The notes below the pieces were generated by a model. It was not told the origin of the DNA. It made no database searches and saw only the letters and a list, made by a program, of their open reading frames with translations. From NCBI RefSeq assembly GCF_026652115.1, contig NZ_JAPPSQ010000007.1, forward strand, positions 62,001 to 126,000: a stretch of DNA of 64,000 nucleotides, written 5' to 3'. Every line of letters starts with the position of its first letter. The first letter of the stretch is position 1. Source of the stretch: Algoriphagus sp. PAP.12. Its GTDB lineage: Bacteria; Bacteroidota; Bacteroidia; Cytophagales; Cyclobacteriaceae. Below are positions 43,600 to 51,029 of the stretch, piece after piece. Both the position numbers and the translations under genes were made by a program.

Positions 43600-44091
43600 A
43601 TGAGAAACCTGAATTACCTGTTTTTAATCGCAATTACCATTTTTTTTGTTAGCTGTTCTTCGGAGAATGAGGAGCCTAAATTGGTTGAGAAAATTGTCAC
43701 CATTGAAGTAGAAATGGAGGGGAATTACACCGACTATATGGTGACCTTTTCAGTTCATAGTATGCTCAGTGGCACCTCAACTTTTGTTGCTCCGGTGTTG
43801 GATCAGCCGACTGAACTCAACTGGACCCAAGTGATCGAACAAGGCAATTCCTATACGCTTTCTTTTGAGCCTGAAGTCCCGACTATTTCAGCCACTTCTT
43901 CAGCTCCGATTCATAGTTTAGGTCTAGTTTTTAATGCCGTTTATTTAGGAGGAGAAACCGATGATTCTTTCCAGCCACTTTCTGCGACCGTCAATGTTTT
44001 GGCTGATGGGGAGGTCTATCGACAATTTGAATATGAAGCCTTGGCTCCTGGAGAGGTTTCTGTGCCGCTGGCCGAGGAGATTACATTTTAA
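43600..44091 (+). CDS. Hypothetical lipoprotein
   Basis: 163 residues with a lipoprotein signal (FLIAITIFFVSCSSENEE, Cys about 19) and a beta-rich mature part (KIVTIEVEMEGNYTDYMVTFSVHSM, LTWTQVIEQGNSYTL-like). No named family recognised. It lies 88 bases after the mobile-element gene, with no clear promoter. Confidence 0.6.
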   Translation: MRNLNYLFLIAITIFFVSCSSENEEPKLVEKIVTIEVEMEGNYTDYMVTFSVHSMLSGTSTFVAPVLDQPTELNWTQVIEQGNSYTLSFEPEVPTISATSSAPIHSLGLVFNAVYLGGETDDSFQPLSATVNVLADGEVYRQFEYEALAPGEVSVPLAEEITF

Positions 44092-44168
44092 TATAATAAG
44101 TAGGAACTCTTGTTTTAAACAATCGAAGGAAAGCTTGCCTAGTTTTTTTAACTGCAAAAAGAGAAAGT

Positions 44169-44720
44169 ATGGTAAATCGACAAATTCAAATCAGGCTTAG
44201 AGCGCTAAAAATAGCTTTGGACGAAATCGATATTGCATTCCGTGAAACTAAAAAAGATGCATTTTTAGAGATAGGTTTTAAATACGATGTTCCTTATCCG
44301 GAAACGTCACAGAATAGAGCCCTTCATAAAAAGGTCGACTTAATTAGAAGGGAGCGTGAGGATATTTTGTACTACCGTATTTTTTGTTTCACACAAGTTG
44401 TTTACTCCTTAAAGGATTATTTGAAGAAAATTTATCCTTTAAAAAAACGGGAAATTGAAAGCTTTTTTTCAGATCAAATTGATGGATCAATTCCTAAGAA
44501 GGGCCTGGCTAATGATTTAAAGCATAATCCCGATAAGGATATGAAATTTGGGTTTGTGGAAAAGAGCAAAAAAACTGAAATCGTCAATCGATCAAAAATC
44601 ACAACGATCAATTTTAATTTTAACTGGAAATATCAGGGCTTGGATACAATTGATCATTGTAAAACTGTTTTCAAAGAAATTCATCAATTTGTAAGAGATG
44701 AGATAGATTCTGTGTCCTAA
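44169..44720 (+). CDS. Hypothetical protein
   Basis: 183 residues, soluble and rich in Lys/Glu/Ile. It appears alpha-helical (RALKIALDEIDIAFRETKKDAFLEIGFKYD) with a possible Cys/aromatic core around REDILYYRIFCFTQVVYSLKDYLKK, which has the feel of HEPN-like helical bundles, and ends with HCKTVFKEIHQFVRDEIDSVS. No conserved catalytic R-x4-6-H is visible. Function unknown. The following 250 bases contain a repeat but no gene. Confidence 0.5.
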   Translation: MVNRQIQIRLRALKIALDEIDIAFRETKKDAFLEIGFKYDVPYPETSQNRALHKKVDLIRREREDILYYRIFCFTQVVYSLKDYLKKIYPLKKREIESFFSDQIDGSIPKKGLANDLKHNPDKDMKFGFVEKSKKTEIVNRSKITTINFNFNWKYQGLDTIDHCKTVFKEIHQFVRDEIDSVS

Positions 44721-44861
44721 GCGAATCAATTTGATCTCTTCAAAATTCTTGATTTCCCCTCTTGTTTTCTGATGATGCCCTATTCCGGTTTTATCCAATT
44801 GTATGCACAAAGGTCGGATAGCCTGTCAGTTTCAAAAAATTGGGGCTTGCAGCAGATTTCT

Positions 44862-44898
44862 AAAAACAGGGTTTCCTACGGACTGCCTCCCAGTTTTT
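44862..44898. repeat. Repeated 36-bp hairpin-like element, copy 1
   Basis: It starts AAAAACAGGG, runs through CCTACGGACT and ends in CAGTTTTT. A copy with three changes lies at 57088-57126. The ends (AAAAAC/GTTTTT) are inverted repeats, so it can fold. Both copies precede small or antirestriction genes of the element; this one ends 73 bases before 44972. Confidence 0.7.
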
Positions 44899-44971
44899 AA
44901 ATTCTATTTTTTTGGCACTTTCCCGGCCATCCTAAATGACCTGCATAAATTTTAACTAAAACCAAAATACA

Positions 44972-45193
44972 ATGGCATTCTCAAAAAAGTACATCGGTAA
45001 AGGAAAGCAAGTCGAAAACATGGAAATTGTTGAAGTGAGCCTGAACATGGCAGAGCTTCAAAACCACACCTTCGAATATGAAGGAGAAACCTTCCTCAAG
45101 TTCAATGTCGCCAAGCTAAAGGAACCTGACCAGTACGGAAAAACCCACACGGTTTACGTTTCCGTCAAAGAACCGGATTCGGAAGAATCCTGA
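44972..45193 (+). CDS. Small conserved mobile-element protein
   Basis: 73 residues: MAFSKKYIGKGKQVENMEIVEVSL, then FEYEGETFLKFNVAKLKEPDQYGKTHTVYVSVKEP. A compact beta-rich, lysine-rich protein with the look of an OB-like fold or a single-strand-binding accessory. The type is widespread in Bacteroidetes plasmids and conjugative elements but has no defined function that I know of. It is transcribed alone, with a strong terminator 1 base after its stop. Confidence 0.65.
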   Translation: MAFSKKYIGKGKQVENMEIVEVSLNMAELQNHTFEYEGETFLKFNVAKLKEPDQYGKTHTVYVSVKEPDSEES

Positions 45194-45194
45194 G

Positions 45195-45216
45195 AAAAGC
45201 CCGAAAGGGCTTTTTT
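45195..45216 (+). terminator. Rho-independent terminator after 44972 gene
   Basis: Stem AAAAGCCC / GGGCTTTT with GAAA tetraloop, followed by more Ts. Confidence 0.9.
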
Positions 45217-45231
45217 CATTTTAATTCGAAA

Positions 45232-45999
45232 TTAGCCAATTGCTTCATATAAGTATTTAGTCATTTTCGACTCTCTAGCTAGGTTCAGCCACTTTTTTTC
45301 GAGTGTCCAATATTTATCTCCGGGCTGGACATAAATCATATTTCTTATATCATTTTCATCATTCCCGTCTGCCTTCATCCATGAAACCATCATTTTTCTC
45401 AAATAGGCTGACCCAATAGCCGTGTAAAATTCAAACTGCTCCCAAGGGATGGCGTCATCGGAGTATTCTCCGAATTCCCTTTCGTTTAATTTGTGAATAA
45501 ACCACTTTTTAAAATCAAGTAAATTCCGATTTCGATCTGAATATTTTATTAGGGCTCTTTTTACATCATTCTGGAGATTATTAAGGTCATTTAAGAAATT
45601 AGCCCATTCGCCAAAGTTTTTCCTTCTAATAGATGAAATTTCTTCAAGTTTTTCTTTAAAACTATTCGAGATCAAGCCTTCTTTTGGATGCTTTAGCAGG
45701 ATTCTAATAAATGCAAAAGTCAAATTTGATTCTATATCGAATTCTCTTTCAAAATCCTTGTCAATTAGTGATTGAGCATGATCCCATGGGTAGTGTAAAA
45801 TTATTTCTGGTTTAAGACTAAAAATCTTATTTATCGCAGCCTGAACCTCGGATAATTTGTTCAGATTATTAGGCGAAAATGCCAATTCCATTAAGGATAA
45901 ATAAGTGCACACCAGCGTGTATTTGTTCGGGTCGGGAACTTGGAGATTATTTTTACTCAGCCCATACCAGATCATGGTATCACAGATTATTCTTGTCAT
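45232..45999 (-). CDS. PIN-like domain protein
   Basis: 255 residues. The N-terminus TRIICDTMIWYGLSK has the first-strand Asp of PIN nucleases. CTYLSLMELAFSP carries the conserved Glu, and NDENDIRNMIYVQPGDKYWTLEKKW (about residues 210-240) supplies the last acidic cluster and the D-x-Y-W-T-x-E-K-K-W end typical of a PIN-like family. The middle is a helical insert. It is likely a metal-dependent ribonuclease or an inactive relative. It is transcribed away from the defence operon, sharing the 251-base intergenic region with the XRE gene. No small antitoxin is visible next to it. Confidence 0.7.
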   Translation of the reverse strand: MTRIICDTMIWYGLSKNNLQVPDPNKYTLVCTYLSLMELAFSPNNLNKLSEVQAAINKIFSLKPEIILHYPWDHAQSLIDKDFEREFDIESNLTFAFIRILLKHPKEGLISNSFKEKLEEISSIRRKNFGEWANFLNDLNNLQNDVKRALIKYSDRNRNLLDFKKWFIHKLNEREFGEYSDDAIPWEQFEFYTAIGSAYLRKMMVSWMKADGNDENDIRNMIYVQPGDKYWTLEKKWLNLARESKMTKYLYEAIG

Positions 46000-46189
46000 T
46001 TAGGTGGTGGTTTTAGTATTTCAGATGGAATAAAATTAGCTTAATTCCTCCATCTCAGACTTCTACCGCCATTAAATGAATTAGAAATAGTTGACACTAT
46101 TTGTCATTTCTTATGACTCAAATTGAATCATGTTTTTTCAATATCTAACTTTTGATCAGAATAGAATTTGAAGTATTTCTTAATTGTTT

Positions 46190-46208
46190 TATCTCAAAAA
46201 ATGAGATA
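46190..46208. promoter_or_regulatory. Operator-like palindrome before the XRE gene
   Basis: TATCTCA (46190-46196) and TGAGATA (46202-46208) are exact inverted repeats with an AAAAA spacer, 42 bases upstream of the XRE start. Probable binding site for autoregulation of the defence operon. Confidence 0.55.
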
Positions 46209-46250
46209 GTCCATTTATTTTTCTATTTTTAGTTTCAGTCTTTTTCGGGA

Positions 46251-46442
46251 ATGAACAGAATCAAAGAAGTGCTTGAGGAAAAAGGGATTACCCAAACTTG
46301 GCTTGCCGAACAACTCGGCAAAAGCTACAATATGGTCAATGGCTATGTTCAAAATCGGAACCAACCACGATTGGAAGTGCTTTTTGAAATTGCCAGAATC
46401 CTAGGTGTGGACCCTAAAGATTTAATCCAATCTAAACACTAA
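46251..46442 (+). CDS. Small XRE-family regulator of the defence operon
   Basis: 63 residues, almost only a helix-turn-helix: IKEVLEEKGITQTWLAEQLGKSYNMVNGYVQNRNQPRLEVLFEIARILGVDPKDLI. It opens a tightly packed run of genes (OLD nuclease 13 bases later, then Mod, RhuM and Res). Small XRE proteins like this are found upstream of many restriction-modification operons and act as controller proteins, delaying nuclease expression after entry into a new host. The palindrome at 46190 is its likely target. Confidence 0.88.
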   Translation: MNRIKEVLEEKGITQTWLAEQLGKSYNMVNGYVQNRNQPRLEVLFEIARILGVDPKDLIQSKH

Positions 46443-46455
46443 TAATTTTTAATGA

Positions 46456-48249
46456 ATGAAAATAGTCAGTTTAACAATCGAAAACTTCAGGAGTTACAGA
46501 AACCCAACTACCATCACTTTTAATGATTTGACGGTTTTAATAGGTAAGAATGATATCGGGAAATCCTCAATTCTAGAAGCCTTAGATATTTTTTTCGACA
46601 ATAGGAAAATGGAATCTGATGATGTAAATATCATCGCTAGAAGAAATGGGGAGTCTGCAAAAATTTCAGTTGTTTTTTCTGGAATTCCGACTGAATTGGA
46701 TATTGACTCTGGAGGGAAAACTAACTTGCACGAAGAATACCTACTAGATGTTGATGGCAATCTCCATATCAAGAAGGATTTTTCAAGTATTTCTAAGCCA
46801 AAAACATATATTCTCTGTAATCATCCTTCTAATGAAAATGCCAACGATCTTTTTTACCTAACAATCGCACAATTACAAAAGCGTGTAAAAGATCTGGGTG
46901 TGGAAGGTGATTTTAAGGCCAATACAAAAAATGAAATCCGAAAAGCTATTTGGAATTCTTTGGGGGACGCCATTGAATTATTGCCTGCTGAATTGGAAAC
47001 TGGGAAGGATGGAGTGAAGGATATTTGGGAAAAACTGACTCCTCATTTACCATTGTATGCCTTATTTCAGGCCGATAGAAAGAATGATGAAAAAGACAAA
47101 GAGATTCAAGACCCTTTGAAAGTTGCAGCAGAGCAAGCTCTAAAAAAGCATCTTGTTAAACTTGATGAAATTAAAAAGGAGGTCGAAAAGGAAATTGAGG
47201 AAATAGCTAATCTCACCATAGAAAAGCTGAAGGAAATGAATGCTGAGGTTGCAGAGCAACTAAAACCGCATTTTGCTCCTGAATTGAAATGGGCAGATCT
47301 TTTCAAGCCAACACTTACCAGCGATGATATTCCAATGAATAAACGAGGAAGCGGTGTTCGGCGACTTTTGCTCATTAACTTTTTTAGAGCTGAAGCCGCT
47401 AGGAAACGAAAGGAAAAAGGTGTTCCAAATATTATTTACGCTATCGAAGAGCCTGAAACTTCACAACATCCAGACTGGCAGATCAAATTAATGGATGCTT
47501 TGAAAACGCTTGCCAATGAAGAAGCTGCACAGATTATCACCACTACTCATAGTCCGGCACTTGCGGGATTGGTTGAAGTCGAGAATATTCGATTTATCTA
47601 CAAAGAGATGGGCGAAAACATAATTGAAATAGGAACGGAAGAGAACGTCCAAAAAATTGCAAATACTCTTGGGGTATTGCCTAACATCCCTGACGAACTG
47701 GATAAATTAAAGGTAATCATCTGTTTGGAAGGACCTACGGACATCGCCTTTATGTTTAACATCTGTGGTCATTTTGGTATTGATCTTAAAAATGACAAAA
47801 GGATTCTTACCATATGCATGGGAGGAGGCACCTTGGCATATTGGGTGACGCACAACTATTTGAGTAAACTGAATCGACCTGAGATTCACATCTATGATAG
47901 TGATGTGAAAAAGTACCAGAAATTCATTGATATGGTCAATAAAAGAGGCAATAATAGCTGGGGAGTCCTGACAATGAAACGGGAGATAGAAAACTATGTC
48001 CATCCAGAAATAATCACTTCTCTATTGCAGCTTGAAAAAGCCTTGCATGATACATCCATATCTGGATGGCAATCTAGCTGGGATGTACTTGATGTGGAAG
48101 TGGAATTAGTCAAGCACAAGAGAAATAATATAAAAGGCTCAATCTCAGAGCATGGGGCTTCGAGAATGACTATTGACCTATTTAAAGACCTTGACGCCTT
48201 CGATGAGGTAAATAAATGGTTTGAAGAGATAAAGAATAGACTGAACTAA
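46456..48249 (+). CDS. OLD-family ATP-dependent nuclease (AAA + TOPRIM)
   Basis: 597 residues. It has an ABC-type ATPase: Walker A VLIGKNDIGKSS (about 27-38), signature-like RGSGVRRLLLINFF, Walker B IIYAIEEPETSQHP and TTTHSP switch. A TOPRIM nuclease domain follows (VIICLEGPTDIAFM with the catalytic Glu, then HIYDSDVKKYQKF with D-x-D). This is the overcoming-lysogenisation-defect architecture, as in GajA-like and retron-associated nucleases. A Lys/Glu coiled coil lies between the ATPase halves. It lies 3 bases before mod, so it is built into the type III operon rather than standing alone. Confidence 0.9.
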   Translation: MKIVSLTIENFRSYRNPTTITFNDLTVLIGKNDIGKSSILEALDIFFDNRKMESDDVNIIARRNGESAKISVVFSGIPTELDIDSGGKTNLHEEYLLDVDGNLHIKKDFSSISKPKTYILCNHPSNENANDLFYLTIAQLQKRVKDLGVEGDFKANTKNEIRKAIWNSLGDAIELLPAELETGKDGVKDIWEKLTPHLPLYALFQADRKNDEKDKEIQDPLKVAAEQALKKHLVKLDEIKKEVEKEIEEIANLTIEKLKEMNAEVAEQLKPHFAPELKWADLFKPTLTSDDIPMNKRGSGVRRLLLINFFRAEAARKRKEKGVPNIIYAIEEPETSQHPDWQIKLMDALKTLANEEAAQIITTTHSPALAGLVEVENIRFIYKEMGENIIEIGTEENVQKIANTLGVLPNIPDELDKLKVIICLEGPTDIAFMFNICGHFGIDLKNDKRILTICMGGGTLAYWVTHNYLSKLNRPEIHIYDSDVKKYQKFIDMVNKRGNNSWGVLTMKREIENYVHPEIITSLLQLEKALHDTSISGWQSSWDVLDVEVELVKHKRNNIKGSISEHGASRMTIDLFKDLDAFDEVNKWFEEIKNRLN

Positions 48250-48252
48250 GCA

Positions 48253-50025
48253 ATGCCTACACTACACTGGATAGGAAAGGAAAAAGTAATCAATCACCAC
48301 CTAGACGTGCCCTTTAAGGTACTGGAGCATAGCTATGGATTTGATAATGGAACACAGACCAGAACCGAAACGCAAAGCGGAAACAAGATCATCCATGGTG
48401 ACAACCTGGAAGCCCTTAAAGCTCTACTTCCAGAGTATGAAGGTCAAATCAAGTGCATTTATATAGATCCTCCTTACAATACAGGTGAGGAGAAGTGGAT
48501 TTATAATGATAATGTTAATGATCCTAAATTAATTAAGTGGCTTGGTGATGTGGTTGGAAAAGAGGCTGATGATTTGACTAGGCATGATAAATGGCTATGC
48601 ATGATTTATCCGCGTTTGCAGCTTTTAAACAAATTACTTCATCCACAGGGAAGCATATGGATTTCAATTGATGATAATGAGCAGAGTAGTTTAAAACTAG
48701 TTTGTGATGAGGTTTTTGGGCGTGGCCAGTTTGTTGCTGCTAATGTTTGGCAAAAACGATATTCCAGAGAAAATAGAGAGGCAATTGGAGATGTACATGA
48801 ATATATATATGTCTATGCTAAGGATCAAAAGTTCTTTAAAGAGAATAGAAACCTCATTCCTGGAAACGAAAAGCAATTGAAAGTATATAGGAATCCAAAT
48901 AACGATCCAAAGGGTAGATGGAGGCCCATTCCAATGACTGCTCAGGCTGGTCATGCAACTTCTGAACAATTTTATCCAATTGAGACACCTACTGGTGCAA
49001 TTCATTATCCACCCCAAGGTAGATGTTGGGGTATTGCAGAGAAAACCTATAAAGAATTATTGTCGCAGGGACGTATATATTTTGGATTAGACGGATCTTC
49101 TCAACCAAATATTATCAGATACTTAAGCGAGGTAGAAGGATTTGTTCCATGGACTTGGTGGAATCATGAAGAGGTAGGTCATACTGATGAAGCAAAAAAG
49201 GAGATTTATAATATTTTGTCAAAATCTGTAGATTTTGATACTCCTAAACCATTAAGATTGATAGAAAGAATATTAAGAATAGCTACTAGTAGGGATGATT
49301 TGATATTGGATTCTTTTGCTGGTTCGGGAACGACTGCTCAAGCCGTTTTCAATTTGAATCAGGAAGATAATGGAAATAGAAAAGTGATTCTGGTAGAGAT
49401 GCTAGAATATGCGGAAGGGATTACAGCAGAAAGACTAAGGAGAACTATAAGTGGCTATGAATACGATGGGAGTAAGAAGGATGTTTTGTTCTCCAAAAAG
49501 CTGAATTTTAATACAATAAAGAAAGGAGGAGAGTTGGCAAGAGATATTGATTTATTAAAGGAATCGAATAAGGCTAACTATGATAAATTTTCTGTAAAAA
49601 TTGAGGAGGGAGAAATTATATTATATGGCGAGTCGAAAAAGAAAGTTGTTGTTGAAGGTACAGGAGGTAGTTTTGATTTCTACGAATTGGGCCAGCCTTT
49701 ATTTGGTGAAGACGGAAATCTCAATGAATCGGTAGGGTTGCCAAAAATCAGAAACTATGTGTGGTACACAGAAACCAAAACTTCCTTGAAGGAAGGGAAG
49801 CATGTAGACAATGCCCATTTTTTAGGGAACCATGTCAATACTTCTTACTACTTCTACTACGAATCGGAGGCCATTACTACACTGGACCATAGCTTCCTGG
49901 CAAGTATCAAGACCAAAGCTGAGCAATATGTGATCTACGCCGACAATTGTTTGCTTACCAAAGAATTTATGGTCAAGCATCATATCATTTTCAAGAAGAT
50001 ACCTAGAGACATTACCAGATTTTAA
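48253..50025 (+). CDS. mod: Type III restriction-modification methyltransferase (Mod)
   Basis: 590 residues. The amino-methyltransferase catalytic motif DPPYNTGEEKW (residues 72-82) precedes the AdoMet motif DSFAGSGTTAQAV (about 353-365), the beta-class order of type III Mod enzymes. Between them lies a variable target-recognition region. It methylates adenine on one strand of an asymmetric site and guides Res. The C-terminus contains ENTVxK-like helices for Res contact. The AT content rises in the middle third (48700-49600), suggesting an exchanged recognition domain. Confidence 0.94.
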   Translation: MPTLHWIGKEKVINHHLDVPFKVLEHSYGFDNGTQTRTETQSGNKIIHGDNLEALKALLPEYEGQIKCIYIDPPYNTGEEKWIYNDNVNDPKLIKWLGDVVGKEADDLTRHDKWLCMIYPRLQLLNKLLHPQGSIWISIDDNEQSSLKLVCDEVFGRGQFVAANVWQKRYSRENREAIGDVHEYIYVYAKDQKFFKENRNLIPGNEKQLKVYRNPNNDPKGRWRPIPMTAQAGHATSEQFYPIETPTGAIHYPPQGRCWGIAEKTYKELLSQGRIYFGLDGSSQPNIIRYLSEVEGFVPWTWWNHEEVGHTDEAKKEIYNILSKSVDFDTPKPLRLIERILRIATSRDDLILDSFAGSGTTAQAVFNLNQEDNGNRKVILVEMLEYAEGITAERLRRTISGYEYDGSKKDVLFSKKLNFNTIKKGGELARDIDLLKESNKANYDKFSVKIEEGEIILYGESKKKVVVEGTGGSFDFYELGQPLFGEDGNLNESVGLPKIRNYVWYTETKTSLKEGKHVDNAHFLGNHVNTSYYFYYESEAITTLDHSFLASIKTKAEQYVIYADNCLLTKEFMVKHHIIFKKIPRDITRF

Positions 50026-50027
50026 GC

Positions 50028-51029
50028 ATGAGCGACCAACAAAATAATTTCTTGCTCTACACCGCCCCTTCCGGGGAAGTACGAGTGCAGGTTTATTTAC
50101 AGGATGAAAGTGTTTGGCTGACTCAAAAGGCAATGAGTTTGCTCTTTGACACTACTACCCAAAACATCACCATTCACCTCAAAAACATTTTTGAAAGTGG
50201 TGAATTGGACGAAATGGCAACTTGTAAAGAAATTTTACAAGTTCAACAAGAAGGAGAGCGTCAGGTCTCAAGAAAACAGAAATTCTATAATCTGGACGCA
50301 ATTATCTCAGTCGGGTACCGCGTCAATTCATCCAAAGCAACTCAGTTCAGGATTTGGGCGACCCAAACCTTAAAAGAATTTATCATCAAAGGGTTTGTGT
50401 TGGATGATGAGCGATTAAAGCAAGGAACTACCGCTTTTGGTAAGGACTATTTTAAGGAGTTGCTCCGAAGGGTTCGATCCATCCGTGCCAGCGAACGAAG
50501 GATATACCAGCAGGTGACAGATATTTTCGCTGAATGCAGTATCGACTATGATCCTAAGTCAGAGATCACGAAGAATTTTTATGCGATGATCCAAAACAAG
50601 TTTCATTTTGCCATCACGGGAAAAACGGCTGCTGAAATAATTCATATTTCAGCTGACGCCAAAAAGGAAAACATGGGCCTGACTACCTGGAAAAACAGCC
50701 CGGATGGGAGAGTGCTAAAATCGGACGTGATCATTGCCAAAAATTACCTGCAGGAAAAGGAAATTCAACAACTGGAAAGGACCGTGACCGGATATTTTGA
50801 CTACATCGAAGGGCTGATCGAGCGGGAAAATACCTTTACTATGGAGGGCTTGGCTGAAAGCGTCAATAAGTTTTTGAATTTTAATGAATATCGAGTCCTT
50901 TCCGGCAAAGGCAGGATTTCTAAAATACAGGCGGACAAAAAAGCGGTAAAGGAGTACGATGAGTTTAACAAGACTCAAAAGATCATCTCTGACTTTGACA
51001 AAGAAGTTAAAAAATTGAAGAAGAAGTAA
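50028..51029 (+). CDS. rhuM: RhuM-family protein within the type III operon
   Basis: 333 residues. QVYLQDESVWLTQKAMSLLFDTTTQNITIHLKNIFESGELDEMATCKEI and YNLDAIISVGYRVNSSKATQFRIWATQTLKEFIIKGFVLDDERLK are the signature of RhuM (virulence RhuM) proteins; a Fic/DOC-like helical part follows (HFAITGKTAAEIIHISADAKKENMGLTTW). The function is unknown; RhuM genes frequently sit inside restriction-modification operons. It begins 2 bases after mod and overlaps res by one base. Confidence 0.92.
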   Translation: MSDQQNNFLLYTAPSGEVRVQVYLQDESVWLTQKAMSLLFDTTTQNITIHLKNIFESGELDEMATCKEILQVQQEGERQVSRKQKFYNLDAIISVGYRVNSSKATQFRIWATQTLKEFIIKGFVLDDERLKQGTTAFGKDYFKELLRRVRSIRASERRIYQQVTDIFAECSIDYDPKSEITKNFYAMIQNKFHFAITGKTAAEIIHISADAKKENMGLTTWKNSPDGRVLKSDVIIAKNYLQEKEIQQLERTVTGYFDYIEGLIERENTFTMEGLAESVNKFLNFNEYRVLSGKGRISKIQADKKAVKEYDEFNKTQKIISDFDKEVKKLKKK

